A stretch of DNA of 36,859 bases from Bacteroidota bacterium (GTDB taxonomy: Bacteria > Bacteroidota > Ignavibacteria > Kapaibacteriales > UBA961). Positions within the stretch are counted from its first letter, which is position 1, and the number at the start of each line of letters is the position of its first letter. Of the stretch, positions 16,047-25,709 are shown piece by piece. The translations under genes and the position numbers were made by a program. Under the pieces are notes generated by a model. That model saw nothing but the letters and a program-made list of their open reading frames with translations, was not told where the DNA came from and ran no database searches. The stretch lies in assembly GCA_020852855.1 (NCBI GenBank), contig JADZAA010000005.1, positions 1 to 36,859 on the forward strand, written 5' to 3'.

Positions 16047-17072
16047 ATGAAAGACATAGAAAAAATAGATTTCAAGGCTTTGACCGGACGGCAACGAGTG
16101 GCTATTTTGCTGATGACGGTAGATATGGATGTGGCGACGCATATTTTTCGTATGTTTGACACCCGCGAAGTAGAGCAAATTTCCGTAGAAATTACCAATC
16201 TGAAAGGTGTACCGGACCGAATTGTGCAACAAGTAGTCGAGGAATACTTCCAAATGATGACGGCGCAAGGCTATATCATGGAGGGCGGGCTCGAATATGC
16301 CACTATGATTTTGCAGAAAACGTTCGGAATGGAAAAGGCCAAAGAAATTATCGAAAAAGTGAGAATGTTGACTGCTATCCGCGGTTTTGATATTCTGAAA
16401 AAAGCCGACCCGCAACAACTTGCAAGTTTTTTGTCCAAAGAGCATCCGCAAACCGTTTCTTTGATACTTTCGCATTTGCCGGCAGACCAATCGGCCGAAA
16501 TTCTGAATGAATTTTCCGACGAACTGCGTTCGGACGTTTTGATGCGTATCGCTACTTTGGGTAAGGTATCGCCGCAAGTCGTTAATGAAATCGAACAAGT
16601 AGTCGACCAAATCGGTGAATCTGTTCTGGCGCAGAATCTGGCGAAAACCGGCGGTGCGCATTTGGTTGCCTCTATCTTGAATAAAACTACTACCGCTACC
16701 GCAAAAACATTGCTTGAAAGTATCGAGGAAAAAGACCCTAACATGGGAATGGAAATTAAACGATTGATGTTCCTATTCGAAGATATTGTGCTGATAGACG
16801 ACAAAGGTATTCAGCGTTTGTTGCGCGATATTGATAAGCGTGACCTGGCTTTGTCGCTAAAAGTCAGCGACGAGAAAATACGCGAAAAAATATTTAAGAA
16901 TATGTCGGAGCGCGCTTCGGCCGTTATCAAAGAAGAGCTCGAATTTATGCCGCCGGTAAAACTCAAAGATGTAGAAGCTGCGCAAATGCGAATAGTGGAA
17001 GTAGTGAAACGGCTCGAAGAACGCGAGGAAATCGTCATTGCCGGGCGCGGCAAAGACGCAATGTTCGTATGA
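16047..17072 (+). CDS. fliG: Flagellar motor switch protein FliG
   Basis: This 341-residue rotor protein has all three FliG domains. The N-terminal domain begins LTGRQRVAILLMTVDMDVA and packs on the FliF tail. The middle domain carries the EHPQTVSLILSHL motif (132-144), which contacts FliM. The C-terminal torque domain has FLFEDIVLIDD and then IQRLLRDIDKRDLALSLK, the charged helix that faces the MotA stator. FliG converts ion flow through the stators into rotation and sets direction. The length and domain order are canonical. fliH follows after 25 bp. Confidence 0.97.
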   Translation: MKDIEKIDFKALTGRQRVAILLMTVDMDVATHIFRMFDTREVEQISVEITNLKGVPDRIVQQVVEEYFQMMTAQGYIMEGGLEYATMILQKTFGMEKAKEIIEKVRMLTAIRGFDILKKADPQQLASFLSKEHPQTVSLILSHLPADQSAEILNEFSDELRSDVLMRIATLGKVSPQVVNEIEQVVDQIGESVLAQNLAKTGGAHLVASILNKTTTATAKTLLESIEEKDPNMGMEIKRLMFLFEDIVLIDDKGIQRLLRDIDKRDLALSLKVSDEKIREKIFKNMSERASAVIKEELEFMPPVKLKDVEAAQMRIVEVVKRLEEREEIVIAGRGKDAMFV

Positions 17073-17097
17073 TTTTTAATTTCCGATGTAAATTCTT

Positions 17098-17790
17098 ATG
17101 ATAAAGCGGCTTAGTATACGTTCGGTACGCCCGGTGAATCGTGTGGAAATTCTGCGTGGCGGAGATGACGACGTTGTAGAAGCACCTATTTTTGAAGATC
17201 TTGCGCCGCCGTCTATAGAAACGGTTGTTGAAGAGCCGATGATACGGATAAGCGATGCCCGCAAGCAAGTACAAAACGGATATGACCGCGGATTTGCCGA
17301 CGGAAAACAAGTAGCCACCGCCACAATGCTTGTAGAGGTGCAACGGCAGTATGAAGTTCTGAAAAATTTCGACACATTGCTTGACAATCTTCACGATGAA
17401 TTCACAAAATCGTTTGCCGTAATGGAAAATACGGCCGTCGAACTTGCATTGATTGCAGCGGAAGCCGTTATCGGGGAAGAAGTACGCCGCGATAAATCTG
17501 CCGTTATCGCTCAGATTAAAAAATCGCTTGAGGCATTGCGCGGAGCCGACAGCATTACAATTCGGTTGAATACAGACGATTACGATGCTTTGGCGCAAGC
17601 AAAAAGTACGTATATAGATGACCCGATTAAAGCGGCGAAAGTGAAAATTATTGCCGACGATTCCGTGGAGTCCGGCGGTTGCATAGCGGAATCTTCGCTT
17701 GGCTCCATAGATGCGCAACTACGTTCCCAATTTCGAAGAATTGCAGAGGCTTTTACGTCAAATATCAAAAAACCGTTCGCAGAAAATTGA
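17098..17790 (+). CDS. fliH: Flagellar export ATPase regulator FliH
   Basis: This 230-residue protein lies between fliG and fliI, the normal place of fliH. The N-terminus is polar and acidic. A central helical region (about 57-110, including QNGYDRGFADGKQVATATML) is followed by the FliH/HrpE-like C-terminal domain: LALIAAEAVIGEEVRRDKSA, then NTDDYDALAQAKSTY and SGGCIAESSLGSIDAQLRSQ. FliH forms the peripheral stalk that links FliI to the C-ring. The C-terminal SGGCIxE...G.iDA pattern is diagnostic. The stop is 3 bp before the fliI start. Confidence 0.93.
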   Translation: MIKRLSIRSVRPVNRVEILRGGDDDVVEAPIFEDLAPPSIETVVEEPMIRISDARKQVQNGYDRGFADGKQVATATMLVEVQRQYEVLKNFDTLLDNLHDEFTKSFAVMENTAVELALIAAEAVIGEEVRRDKSAVIAQIKKSLEALRGADSITIRLNTDDYDALAQAKSTYIDDPIKAAKVKIIADDSVESGGCIAESSLGSIDAQLRSQFRRIAEAFTSNIKKPFAEN

Positions 17791-17793
17791 TAT

Positions 17794-19110
17794 ATGATAA
17801 CGACCGAAGGCATATTGACAAAATATCGTTCGCTTGCGCACGAAGCTGCCGCCATATTGCCTATAGGCAGAGTAACGCGAGTAATGGGATTGGTCATAGA
17901 GTCGGCCGGACCATACGCGCCGATAGGCGAGATTTGCGTTTTGCGCGATAAACGCGGATCCGAAGCGGCGCGTTGCGAGATAGTCGGATTTCGAGATAAC
18001 TTCATACTTTCAATGCCGATAGGTGAAATTCGCAGTATAGAGCCGGGCATGGAAATAGTAGCGACAGGCGCAGGATTAACCGTAAGTCCGAGTAATGATA
18101 TGCTGGGACGTGTATTAGACGGATTAGGCAATCCGATTGACGATAAAGGCGAACTTCCGCCCTCGTCGCGACGTAGCATATACGCACAACCGCCGAACCC
18201 TATGTCGCGTCGGCGTATAGTCGAGCCAATCGAAACCGGCACACGCGCCATTGATGGCCTGCTGACTATGGGCAAAGGCCAGCGTATCGGGATTTTTGCC
18301 GGCTCAGGAGTGGGAAAATCAACTCTGATGGGAATGATAGCCCGCAATACCAACGCCGATGTGAATGTGATTGCACTTATAGGAGAGCGCGGCCGCGAAG
18401 TGCTGGATTTTATTGAAAAAGACCTTGGAGAAGACGGCCTGAAACGCTCGGTTGTTATTGTATCTACAAGCGATACGCCGCCGCTGGCGCGCATTAAAGC
18501 GGCATATGTTGCCACGACCATAGCCGAATATTTCCGCGATGAAGGACTTGATGTTATGATGATGATGGACTCGGTTACACGGCTTGCAATGGCGCAACGC
18601 GAAGCCGGATTGAGCATAGGCGAACCACCTACCACAAAAGGATATACGCCGTCGGTTTTTGCAATGTTGCCGCAACTGATGGAACGCGCCGGAACCTCGG
18701 CGGACGGTTCTATAACCGCACTATACACCGTATTGGTGGAAGGCGACGATATGAACGAGCCGATAGCTGATGCAGCACGAGGAATCTTGGACGGGCATAT
18801 AGTATTAACGCGCAAATTAGCCGCTATGGGACATTATCCGGCTATTGATGTACTTGAAAGCATAAGCCGCTTGATGGGCGATGTAGCCGCGCCCGAGCAT
18901 CGTCGTATTGCCCGACAATTCAAGGAGATGATGGCTGCCTATCGTGAGGCAGAAGACCTGATTTCGGTCGGTGCATATCAGCGCGGCAGCAATGCACTCG
19001 TGGATAAGGCTATTGATAGAAAAAAAGAAACCGATGATTTTCTTCGGCAGGATTACGACGAATATTGTGCGATGCGAACCGCAATCGAGCAACTTGGTAA
19101 GGTTGTATAA
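17794..19110 (+). CDS. fliI: Flagellum-specific ATP synthase FliI
   Basis: This 438-residue homologue of the F1 beta subunit energises flagellar type III export. Walker A is GSGVGKST (170-177), with IALIGERGREV, the Walker B region VMMMMDSVTRLAMAQREAGL, GEPPTTKGYTPSVFAMLPQL and LVEGDDMNEPIADAARGILD, followed by GHIVLTRKLA. The C-terminal helical domain ends with KETDDFLRQ. The length is canonical. The last base of its TAA stop is the first base of the fliJ ATG, which points to coupled translation. Confidence 0.97.
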   Translation: MITTEGILTKYRSLAHEAAAILPIGRVTRVMGLVIESAGPYAPIGEICVLRDKRGSEAARCEIVGFRDNFILSMPIGEIRSIEPGMEIVATGAGLTVSPSNDMLGRVLDGLGNPIDDKGELPPSSRRSIYAQPPNPMSRRRIVEPIETGTRAIDGLLTMGKGQRIGIFAGSGVGKSTLMGMIARNTNADVNVIALIGERGREVLDFIEKDLGEDGLKRSVVIVSTSDTPPLARIKAAYVATTIAEYFRDEGLDVMMMMDSVTRLAMAQREAGLSIGEPPTTKGYTPSVFAMLPQLMERAGTSADGSITALYTVLVEGDDMNEPIADAARGILDGHIVLTRKLAAMGHYPAIDVLESISRLMGDVAAPEHRRIARQFKEMMAAYREAEDLISVGAYQRGSNALVDKAIDRKKETDDFLRQDYDEYCAMRTAIEQLGKVV

Positions 19111-19544
19111 TGGCCAAAAATTTCCGATTTACGCTTGAATCTCTGCTAAAATTGCGCTCTTATACGGCAGAAATAAAAAAAACGGCATTGGCGGAAATTA
19201 TTCGGTTGCGCGAAGACCAAGACAGACTTATTCAAGAAAAACAGCAATATCTTGTATCAATTACGGATACCGGATATGCACGAACAACAGTTGCGGGAGC
19301 AATGCAGGCGGCACACACACACCGTGAATCCGTGAAAGGCGAAATAACCGTTCTATATCGGAAACAGAAGCAACTGTCGGAAATAGAACAGCTTAGGCGA
19401 AAAGAATATTCAGAAGCCTTGAAAGAGGTTAAAGTCTTGGAAAAGCTTAAAGAGCGGCAGAAAGATGCGTATAGGGCGGAGATGAACCGTGAAGAGCAAC
19501 AGTTTCTGGACGAAACTGCACGGCGCATCGCAAGCATTAAATAA
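19110..19544 (+). CDS. fliJ: Flagellar export protein FliJ
   Basis: This 144-residue, almost fully helical coiled-coil protein overlaps fliI by one base. The start FRFTLESLLKLRSYTAEIKK and the later heptads (RREQ-like EQLRRKEYSEALKEVKVLEK) match FliJ. FliJ sits in the centre of the FliI hexamer like the gamma subunit of F1 and promotes ATPase-export gate coupling. The length is normal. Assignment rests on position plus the N-terminal F.f.LesLLklR pattern. Confidence 0.93.
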   Translation: MAKNFRFTLESLLKLRSYTAEIKKTALAEIIRLREDQDRLIQEKQQYLVSITDTGYARTTVAGAMQAAHTHRESVKGEITVLYRKQKQLSEIEQLRRKEYSEALKEVKVLEKLKERQKDAYRAEMNREEQQFLDETARRIASIK

Positions 19545-19571
19545 AAATAGAAACAGCGATGGAATATTTAA

Positions 19572-20123
19572 ATGAATTCCATACTTCAAACATTCATGGC
19601 GATAGCCGTAATTTTCACCGTAGCATTCGGTTTGCTTGCTGCGGTTTATATAATGCGTCCAGAGTGGTTGGGATTGCCTTCGGAATTATCGGCGGATTCC
19701 GTGCAACAGCAGCCGACAACAATCTCTTTGGAAGTACCCGCTTACAAGTTACTGGTAAAAGAGCGTGATTCGCTAAAAAAAACGCTTGCCAAAACGACGG
19801 ATACAGCGAATAAATATCAGGCGAATTACAAGGCGGCAATTCAAGATGTTTCAGATTTGCAACAGCGGCTATCCGTTCAAGACCAAGAGTATATGCGAAA
19901 AATGGATTCGCTGGAAAAATTTAACTGGAGATTATTTGCTAAAATTTACGACAAAGCCGAACCGAAAGAAGTAGCCGAAATTCTATCGGAACTTGACGAA
20001 CGCGATGCTGCTTTTATTCTGAAAAGCATGAAGCCGAAGGTTGCGGCAAAAGTATTGGAAAATATAGCACCCGAAACAGCCGCGGCTATTATGGCGTTAA
20101 GCAGAACGCAAAGGTTACAATAA
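19572..20123 (+). CDS. MotE-like flagellar protein (MgtE-N/FliG-like C-terminal domain)
   Basis: This 183-residue protein has one N-terminal membrane segment (about 9-30), a long coiled coil (about 60-120), and a C-terminal helical domain with KAEPKEVAEILSELDERDAA, then FILKSMKPKVAAKVLENIAP and AAAIMA. This is the MotE / YlxF arrangement, in which the C-terminal part resembles the MgtE intracellular N domain and FliG middle domain. MotE was described as a chaperone for the stator-associated protein MotC. YlxF holds the same fliJ-fliK position in Bacillus. Whether it serves a stator protein here is inference. Start at ATG 19572. Confidence 0.8.
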   Translation: MNSILQTFMAIAVIFTVAFGLLAAVYIMRPEWLGLPSELSADSVQQQPTTISLEVPAYKLLVKERDSLKKTLAKTTDTANKYQANYKAAIQDVSDLQQRLSVQDQEYMRKMDSLEKFNWRLFAKIYDKAEPKEVAEILSELDERDAAFILKSMKPKVAAKVLENIAPETAAAIMALSRTQRLQ

Positions 20124-20184
20124 ATACTATCGCGGATTCAGGCAGGCAAGGATGCCGCCGTACCGCTCGCAAGGAAGCGAAATT

Positions 20185-23100
20185 ATGACTCTGAAACTCA
20201 CGTCGGAACTGCCCAAACTCCTGCAATTTGCGGGAATACCCAATGCGACGATTTCTTCGCCGGCCGCCATAGATTTCTCTGATATTTTGGCGACGGAATA
20301 CGATGGAACGGCCTATGTAAATTCGTATGCCCGTATCCCGGCCGACACGCAGTTTGCCCAGATGCAAATTGACGGTAATCCGCTTCCGCAAGCCGTTGCT
20401 TTTTCCGAATATTCTTGCTCGCTCGACAAAACAAACAGTGAAAATAATGCGAATAATAACGCAACTGTATTCGTAGAAAACACGTCTTTAACGCAGGCGG
20501 AACTTTCTCGGATTATTCTTCCGAACTCTGCCGTTTCGGTTGTAGAAACTGCAAACTCCGTAATTCTTATAGCACCTCAAAATACGCTTGCCACGCTGAA
20601 AAAAATAACGCCGAATAATTCGGAATCCGCAATTGTAAATTTGCAAGGCATTGATATAGAGGTGATTCCGACAGGCGATACATCTGCGATGCAGTCAAAA
20701 TATCGGGATTTCTTCGATAAATATATTACAAATACGGCAAATATGCCGCTTAGTGAAAGTATTGCAGTAAAAAATGTCGCAAGCGATGATTCCGAAATAA
20801 ACACATCGGCATATACATCGCCGACTAAGGCGCAAAACACCGTAGAATTTCCAGATATAAACGCGAAATTAAATACTGTAAAGACCGATAAAATTGTTTG
20901 GCAGGCGGATAGCATTGCGGTTGACTCGGCTAAGAGCGAACAATTTGTAAACAGTAAAGGTTTATCTGATTACGAGCCTTTGCAAAATAAAATAGATAAT
21001 ACCGAACGGGATATTGTTGGAATCGGAATAAATACAGACAATTCTAATTTAATATTACAGGCACCGGAAAACGCTAAGAACAACAAATTTGAAGATAATA
21101 ATTCGCCTGTATCCGAAATTATCGCCGCAGCCGATAATTTAATCAATTCCGCGGATATTGCCGCAACGCCAAATGCAGGGTTGCCGCCCAAATCAGATTT
21201 ATCGAAAAATAATGCAGGCGAACAAATTTTCGCACGGGTAAAAGGCAAAAATGCCGTTGCGTCGAATTTAACGGTGCATAATATTTTGAACGCCGGCGAG
21301 ATGCCCGTTCCACACGACGGAATAATATATTCCGAGAGATATCAATTAAAAACCACGTTTTCTGCAAAAGACTATCCGCAAAGCCCGTTTTTATCAGACG
21401 GTAAAGAGATAAGTGCCGAAATACCGATTACTTATCAACAAATTGCAAAGACGAATAATAAGTCGGAGGTTGATGTAGCTGCCTACAATAAAAAGGATGT
21501 TTCTTATACAGTAGAGCAATCTGACGCTGCTGCTTTGCAATCATCCGTAATGCTTCGAAACTTTGACGGAAATACGATTTTTCAAGCAGACGATACACAA
21601 AAATCAGATGATAATTCTGCCGGAAATACATTCGGTCAAATGTCCGGTAATTTAATTAAAAACAGCAACAACGTATATATACAGAGCAATAAGCCGTTGC
21701 ATAACTTCACGGTAAAAGCTGAGCATTCCGAGAAAAAAAATACTCACTCTTTGAGCGCACATTTATCGCCGAATGTACCGCCGGATTCACGTGAATTACG
21801 GACGGATATTTCCCCGACCGACGGCAGCTATATTTCCGATATTGAAAACGGCAACGATGAGGATACCGATGTTTTTAATAAAGCCTCCGCTACAACAGAA
21901 AACATAGGAATCTCGGTTGAGTTAACGACAATAGGCAATGCAAAAATTTCTAACCTCGCATCAGAGGTAGAACTACCGTACAATAATGAGGCTCACGTTG
22001 TAAACGATAATGGCATAAAAACAAAAAATAATGCCGAATTCTTGCAATACAAAGAAAATGCGCCGCCAACAGATAATTCTGCAAATGATTTGTTGTATAC
22101 ATTGTCTCGTGAACAAGGGCGTATATCTGCAAATAGCGAGCCGGAAGAAGAGGTGAAAAAACAAGATACCGGTAATGTTAAAGTTCCCGACATTTACAGA
22201 AGTAATCTGCAAAATAATTTGCCGATTAATATTGAGGACATTTCTTCCGGCGGACAATTATCGAACGTGCGCCCGGAATTGTTGATTACGTTACATAATG
22301 CGTTGGCACAAATTCCTATCGAAAATATATCGGATATTGAAGCAATAATCATTTCCGTTCCTAAAAATACGGCTGATAATACAGTTGGCAATACGATGCA
22401 AAATTCGGCGGATATTTTGCCGAGCGAAACAGCGGCCGCAACTAAACCGGAAATACAGGTAAAAAGCGATAATAGTAATTTCAAACATCAGAATTATTTT
22501 ATTGGCAATAATTATTCGGTATCTAAAATATCGGACATTACTTCTGAGCCTGCTGTCTTGCCGTTGTCGAATACAGACGTTCCTATGCAAAAATTGGGGT
22601 TGCGGCAGACCGACGGGCAAATTGTGCCGCAACATCTTGTTGAGCCGCAATTCAAAGATAAAAGCGAAATGTTGCCTGAAAAGCTCGTAAGCAATAGCGG
22701 CAAAATTGCCTCTGTGCGAAGTTATGAATTATTCGACAAGACAAAACAAATTACGGAGAATAAGCCCGTAATACGTTTGAATAATGCCGCTGACACTACA
22801 ACGTCATTACCTATGAAAGACGGACGCAGACAGCAGGTCCTTTCGCCGTTGCAAGCTGTTGCAGCAGCCTCAATACCTTCCACGTATTTCTCCGTTCCGA
22901 CTGCCGCCGGTAATTTGCAGAGCAACACGTCCGACAAATATCCGGTTTTGCAACAGAACATCGGCGACATGCCCGACGCGCAACAATTAGTTTCCGATAA
23001 ATACGCGCCTGAAATTATTTACACCGCGACACAACGACCTGTTGCTGCCGTTTTGTCGGGCACAGAGTTTTTCAATGAGATCGCTTATAGTCCTGAAACG

Positions 23101-25671
23101 CAAATCGGCAATATATCGAAAGAGGTAAGTGAAAAGTCGTTGCACCGACCAGCGGTACAAATGAATGATATAACGACTCAAAATAACCTCTCAATAAATG
23201 AAATTCTGTCGACGGACGCTACATTTTCTCAAAGTACGTTAAACAAATATATTGCAGCAGAAAATACAATAACGAAAAATGATAGAAATACAGATATAAC
23301 AGATGCACCATCATACGATTACGCAACAGAATTTATAAATTCTGTAAATAATGAAAGTAACGATACGAAATATGCACGAGAAAATGTACGCAATACCCAT
23401 TTTATGTCAATAAATAATAATGAACAATATAGTAACAAGACGTTGGGAGTAACAGCAAAAGATGGCGTATCTAGCGGTGGTAATGAAATATATCGCGGCA
23501 ATATATTGACTGACAGTGTATCAAGTTCGCAATCGTTCGCAACTTATAGTTCCGAAACAGCAGAGAAAATAAATAAACAAGATAATTCCTCTAAATTATC
23601 CGGCTTAACGGAAAATAAGGACGAACAAAATCGAGTGATAAAAAATAACGATGCTCCTGCAATTAAAACAACCATACCTGATGCAATCTCGTTGCAAACT
23701 ACTGCTGCGATAAACGATGCTTCCGTCGGATATTATTCGGAAAATACGGACGACGAACAAATAGCGCAGACTTTAACAAAGCAGAATAACGATAATTACA
23801 TAGGAAAGATAACACAGCCGATATCATCGGGAAATATTGTTGCAAATTCATCTAAGTATATTTTCGAACAAAATGTTGCAACGCTGAAAATTACGGACGA
23901 ATCTTCTGACAGGCATCATACTGCGGAAAATACGCCGGTAAATAAAACTGTATTTTTATCGAATGACAGCACCGAAATAGAACCAAATATAAAAACAGTA
24001 AATACCGTAAAATCCGAAGTTTCCGGCAAACCGGCAAATACTGTCTCGATAGATTCCGTTCGTGAAGACGAAGCGCTTGCAGCGGCAGAAGTATTGCCGA
24101 GAGCAGAGCAAAAAACGGAGTCGAAAATACCGGCAAAATTACCGTCCGAAAACCACTCAACCAGTAAATTACCGGCTGAAAATACCGTAAAATCCGAAGT
24201 TTCCGGCAAACCGGCAAATGCTGTCTCGATAGATTCCGTTCGTGAAGACGAAGTGCTTGCAGCGGCAGAAGTATTGCCGAGAACAGAGCAAAAAACGGAG
24301 TCGAAAATACCGGCAAAATTACCGTCCGAAAACCGCTCAACCAGTAAATTACCGGCTGAAAATACCGTAAAATCCGAAGTTTCCGGCAAACCGGCAAATA
24401 CTGTCTCGATAGATTCCGTTCGTGAAGACGAAGTGCTTGCAGCGGCAGAAGCATTGCCGAGAGCAGAGCAAAAAACGGAGTCGAAAATACCGGCGAAATT
24501 ACCGTCCGAAATAAATCGTTCCAACGGTGCCGATATTTTTAATTCGCAACCGACAGCAATAAATGATTTTGAGATATCCGAAAATCCGTCGGGTAGTTCA
24601 CCTATGCCGAGAACTGAAAATACAGCACTTCATTCTTTGGAAACTCGCCCGCAAGTACAAGCTGAAAAGGTTTTCAGAACTTACAATACGACGGCTCTGA
24701 ACGACTATACTTTGCCGTCATTGTCAGTTGCGGCGGATTTGTCGGGCGATGATTTATCGGATATTTCAAGTGCATCTGCCGCGCTGAATAAGCAATCTGT
24801 ACGCATACTCCAGAGTGGGGCAACGCAATCTGAACCCATGTTGAAAAAATCACGGCGTACTATTACTGAAGATGTAAAAATACTATCGTCTGCCGAAAAC
24901 TCTGTAATTACCGAAACAGAACGGCAAATCGCACCTGCGCAACAATCATTTGATAATAATCGGAGCTATGAACGACCATTTTTCAATGGTAACGGTTATC
25001 TGCATGGGCGTGAAAACATATCGCCATTTGCACTAAATACGGCAGACCGTGCCGAAGTGCCTCAACACACAGAACAGCAACAAACGACCTCAGAAATGCA
25101 GCCGGCTGCTCTTTTTTATGAACAGCCTCAGATTTTTCAGCAGTTGAATATTGCGCCGTTGATGCGCACATTGCCTAAGAGAAACATGATACAGGAATTT
25201 CGACAAGTGGACGCAACGCGAACTACAGAGTACGCAGTACAGCTTGCAGAAAACACGCCGTCCGGTTCTAAGTCTTCGGTTGTATTGCACTTGCGGCCGG
25301 AGTCTCTGGGTGCGGTAACGCTTTCGGTAGCGGTGAATGGATCCGGCGTGTCGGTTGCAATAAATGTAGAAACGGCTGATGCGCGGCAGGCTGTAGCGGC
25401 ACAGGTTTCATCGTTGCGCGAGCAATTGGCAAAATCGGGTATTTCGGCGCAATCTATTGAGGTTCGTCAGCAGCCGCAAGATGCCACGTTCCAGCAGTCC
25501 GGCGGTTTTATGCAATCGCATGGGGGCGGCGGGCGCGATGACCAAGAGCAACGCCAAGCATATTTGCGTTCGTTCAGATTTGCCGCCGACAGGCATGAGG
25601 TTGCTGAGAATACCGATAAATCGGCAAAACAGCGAATTATTTCTGCCGGAGCAGTTGAACAATATATTTAA
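20185..25671 (+). CDS. fliK: Giant flagellar hook-length control protein FliK
   Basis: I choose the ATG at 20185 (1828 aa), which has AAGGAAG 8 bases upstream; the ATG at 20152 would add 11 residues. The C-terminal substrate-switch domain (about 1676-1766) is clearly FliK: YAVQLAENTPSGSKSSVVLH, then LRPESLGAVTLSVAVNGSGV and VAAQVSSLREQLAKSGISAQ. It ends with a Gln-rich and Gly-rich tail. FliK is exported, measures the hook and then flips the export gate from hook to filament substrates. Typical FliK proteins have about 400-700 residues. Here about 1670 residues of Asn/Ser/Thr/Asp-rich, low-aromatic sequence precede the switch domain, with one Cys (C78) and one Trp (W239) that I can find. Residues about 1273-1442 are a near-identical 60-residue tandem repeat. 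It follows the motE-like gene and precedes flgD. Confidence 0.92.
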   Translation: MTLKLTSELPKLLQFAGIPNATISSPAAIDFSDILATEYDGTAYVNSYARIPADTQFAQMQIDGNPLPQAVAFSEYSCSLDKTNSENNANNNATVFVENTSLTQAELSRIILPNSAVSVVETANSVILIAPQNTLATLKKITPNNSESAIVNLQGIDIEVIPTGDTSAMQSKYRDFFDKYITNTANMPLSESIAVKNVASDDSEINTSAYTSPTKAQNTVEFPDINAKLNTVKTDKIVWQADSIAVDSAKSEQFVNSKGLSDYEPLQNKIDNTERDIVGIGINTDNSNLILQAPENAKNNKFEDNNSPVSEIIAAADNLINSADIAATPNAGLPPKSDLSKNNAGEQIFARVKGKNAVASNLTVHNILNAGEMPVPHDGIIYSERYQLKTTFSAKDYPQSPFLSDGKEISAEIPITYQQIAKTNNKSEVDVAAYNKKDVSYTVEQSDAAALQSSVMLRNFDGNTIFQADDTQKSDDNSAGNTFGQMSGNLIKNSNNVYIQSNKPLHNFTVKAEHSEKKNTHSLSAHLSPNVPPDSRELRTDISPTDGSYISDIENGNDEDTDVFNKASATTENIGISVELTTIGNAKISNLASEVELPYNNEAHVVNDNGIKTKNNAEFLQYKENAPPTDNSANDLLYTLSREQGRISANSEPEEEVKKQDTGNVKVPDIYRSNLQNNLPINIEDISSGGQLSNVRPELLITLHNALAQIPIENISDIEAIIISVPKNTADNTVGNTMQNSADILPSETAAATKPEIQVKSDNSNFKHQNYFIGNNYSVSKISDITSEPAVLPLSNTDVPMQKLGLRQTDGQIVPQHLVEPQFKDKSEMLPEKLVSNSGKIASVRSYELFDKTKQITENKPVIRLNNAADTTTSLPMKDGRRQQVLSPLQAVAAASIPSTYFSVPTAAGNLQSNTSDKYPVLQQNIGDMPDAQQLVSDKYAPEIIYTATQRPVAAVLSGTEFFNEIAYSPETQIGNISKEVSEKSLHRPAVQMNDITTQNNLSINEILSTDATFSQSTLNKYIAAENTITKNDRNTDITDAPSYDYATEFINSVNNESNDTKYARENVRNTHFMSINNNEQYSNKTLGVTAKDGVSSGGNEIYRGNILTDSVSSSQSFATYSSETAEKINKQDNSSKLSGLTENKDEQNRVIKNNDAPAIKTTIPDAISLQTTAAINDASVGYYSENTDDEQIAQTLTKQNNDNYIGKITQPISSGNIVANSSKYIFEQNVATLKITDESSDRHHTAENTPVNKTVFLSNDSTEIEPNIKTVNTVKSEVSGKPANTVSIDSVREDEALAAAEVLPRAEQKTESKIPAKLPSENHSTSKLPAENTVKSEVSGKPANAVSIDSVREDEVLAAAEVLPRTEQKTESKIPAKLPSENRSTSKLPAENTVKSEVSGKPANTVSIDSVREDEVLAAAEALPRAEQKTESKIPAKLPSEINRSNGADIFNSQPTAINDFEISENPSGSSPMPRTENTALHSLETRPQVQAEKVFRTYNTTALNDYTLPSLSVAADLSGDDLSDISSASAALNKQSVRILQSGATQSEPMLKKSRRTITEDVKILSSAENSVITETERQIAPAQQSFDNNRSYERPFFNGNGYLHGRENISPFALNTADRAEVPQHTEQQQTTSEMQPAALFYEQPQIFQQLNIAPLMRTLPKRNMIQEFRQVDATRTTEYAVQLAENTPSGSKSSVVLHLRPESLGAVTLSVAVNGSGVSVAINVETADARQAVAAQVSSLREQLAKSGISAQSIEVRQQPQDATFQQSGGFMQSHGGGGRDDQEQRQAYLRSFRFAADRHEVAENTDKSAKQRIISAGAVEQYI
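24001..24510 (+). repeat. 180-bp in-frame tandem repeat inside fliK (2.8 copies)
   Basis: The units start at 24001, 24181 and 24361, each with AATACCGTAAAATCCGAAG. The third is cut at about 24510. Units 1 and 2 differ at only four positions that I can see across 180 bp, and unit 3 has a similar level of identity. The unit is exactly 60 codons, so copy-number changes keep the frame. Each encodes TVKSEVSGKPANTVSIDSVR followed by EDE, AAAE and a Lys/Glu/Pro-rich segment. The near-identity at synonymous sites implies recent duplication. Confidence 0.97.
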
Positions 25672-25709
25672 TTTCTTCGGATAAAAACATTTCATAGATA
25701 GGAGCAATC

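Noticed and set aside
15510-16661. 383-codon minus-strand ORF opposite fliF/fliG
   Set aside because: It is antisense to two canonical genes and spans their junction. The composition (Phe, Arg, His-rich) is not protein-like.
17580-18815. 411-codon minus-strand ORF opposite fliH/fliI
   Set aside because: It is fully antisense to the strongly conserved fliI and is Ser/Ile/Arg-rich, as expected for a shadow frame.
24001-24510. CRISPR-like repeat array
   Set aside because: The units are 180 bp, contiguous without spacers and in frame with fliK, so this is a coding tandem repeat.
23891-24524. Two long overlapping minus-strand ORFs (187 and 202 codons) with internal repeats opposite fliK
   Set aside because: They exist only because the 180-bp repeat is open in several frames. 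Their sequence is the mirror of the fliK repeat and has no start signal.
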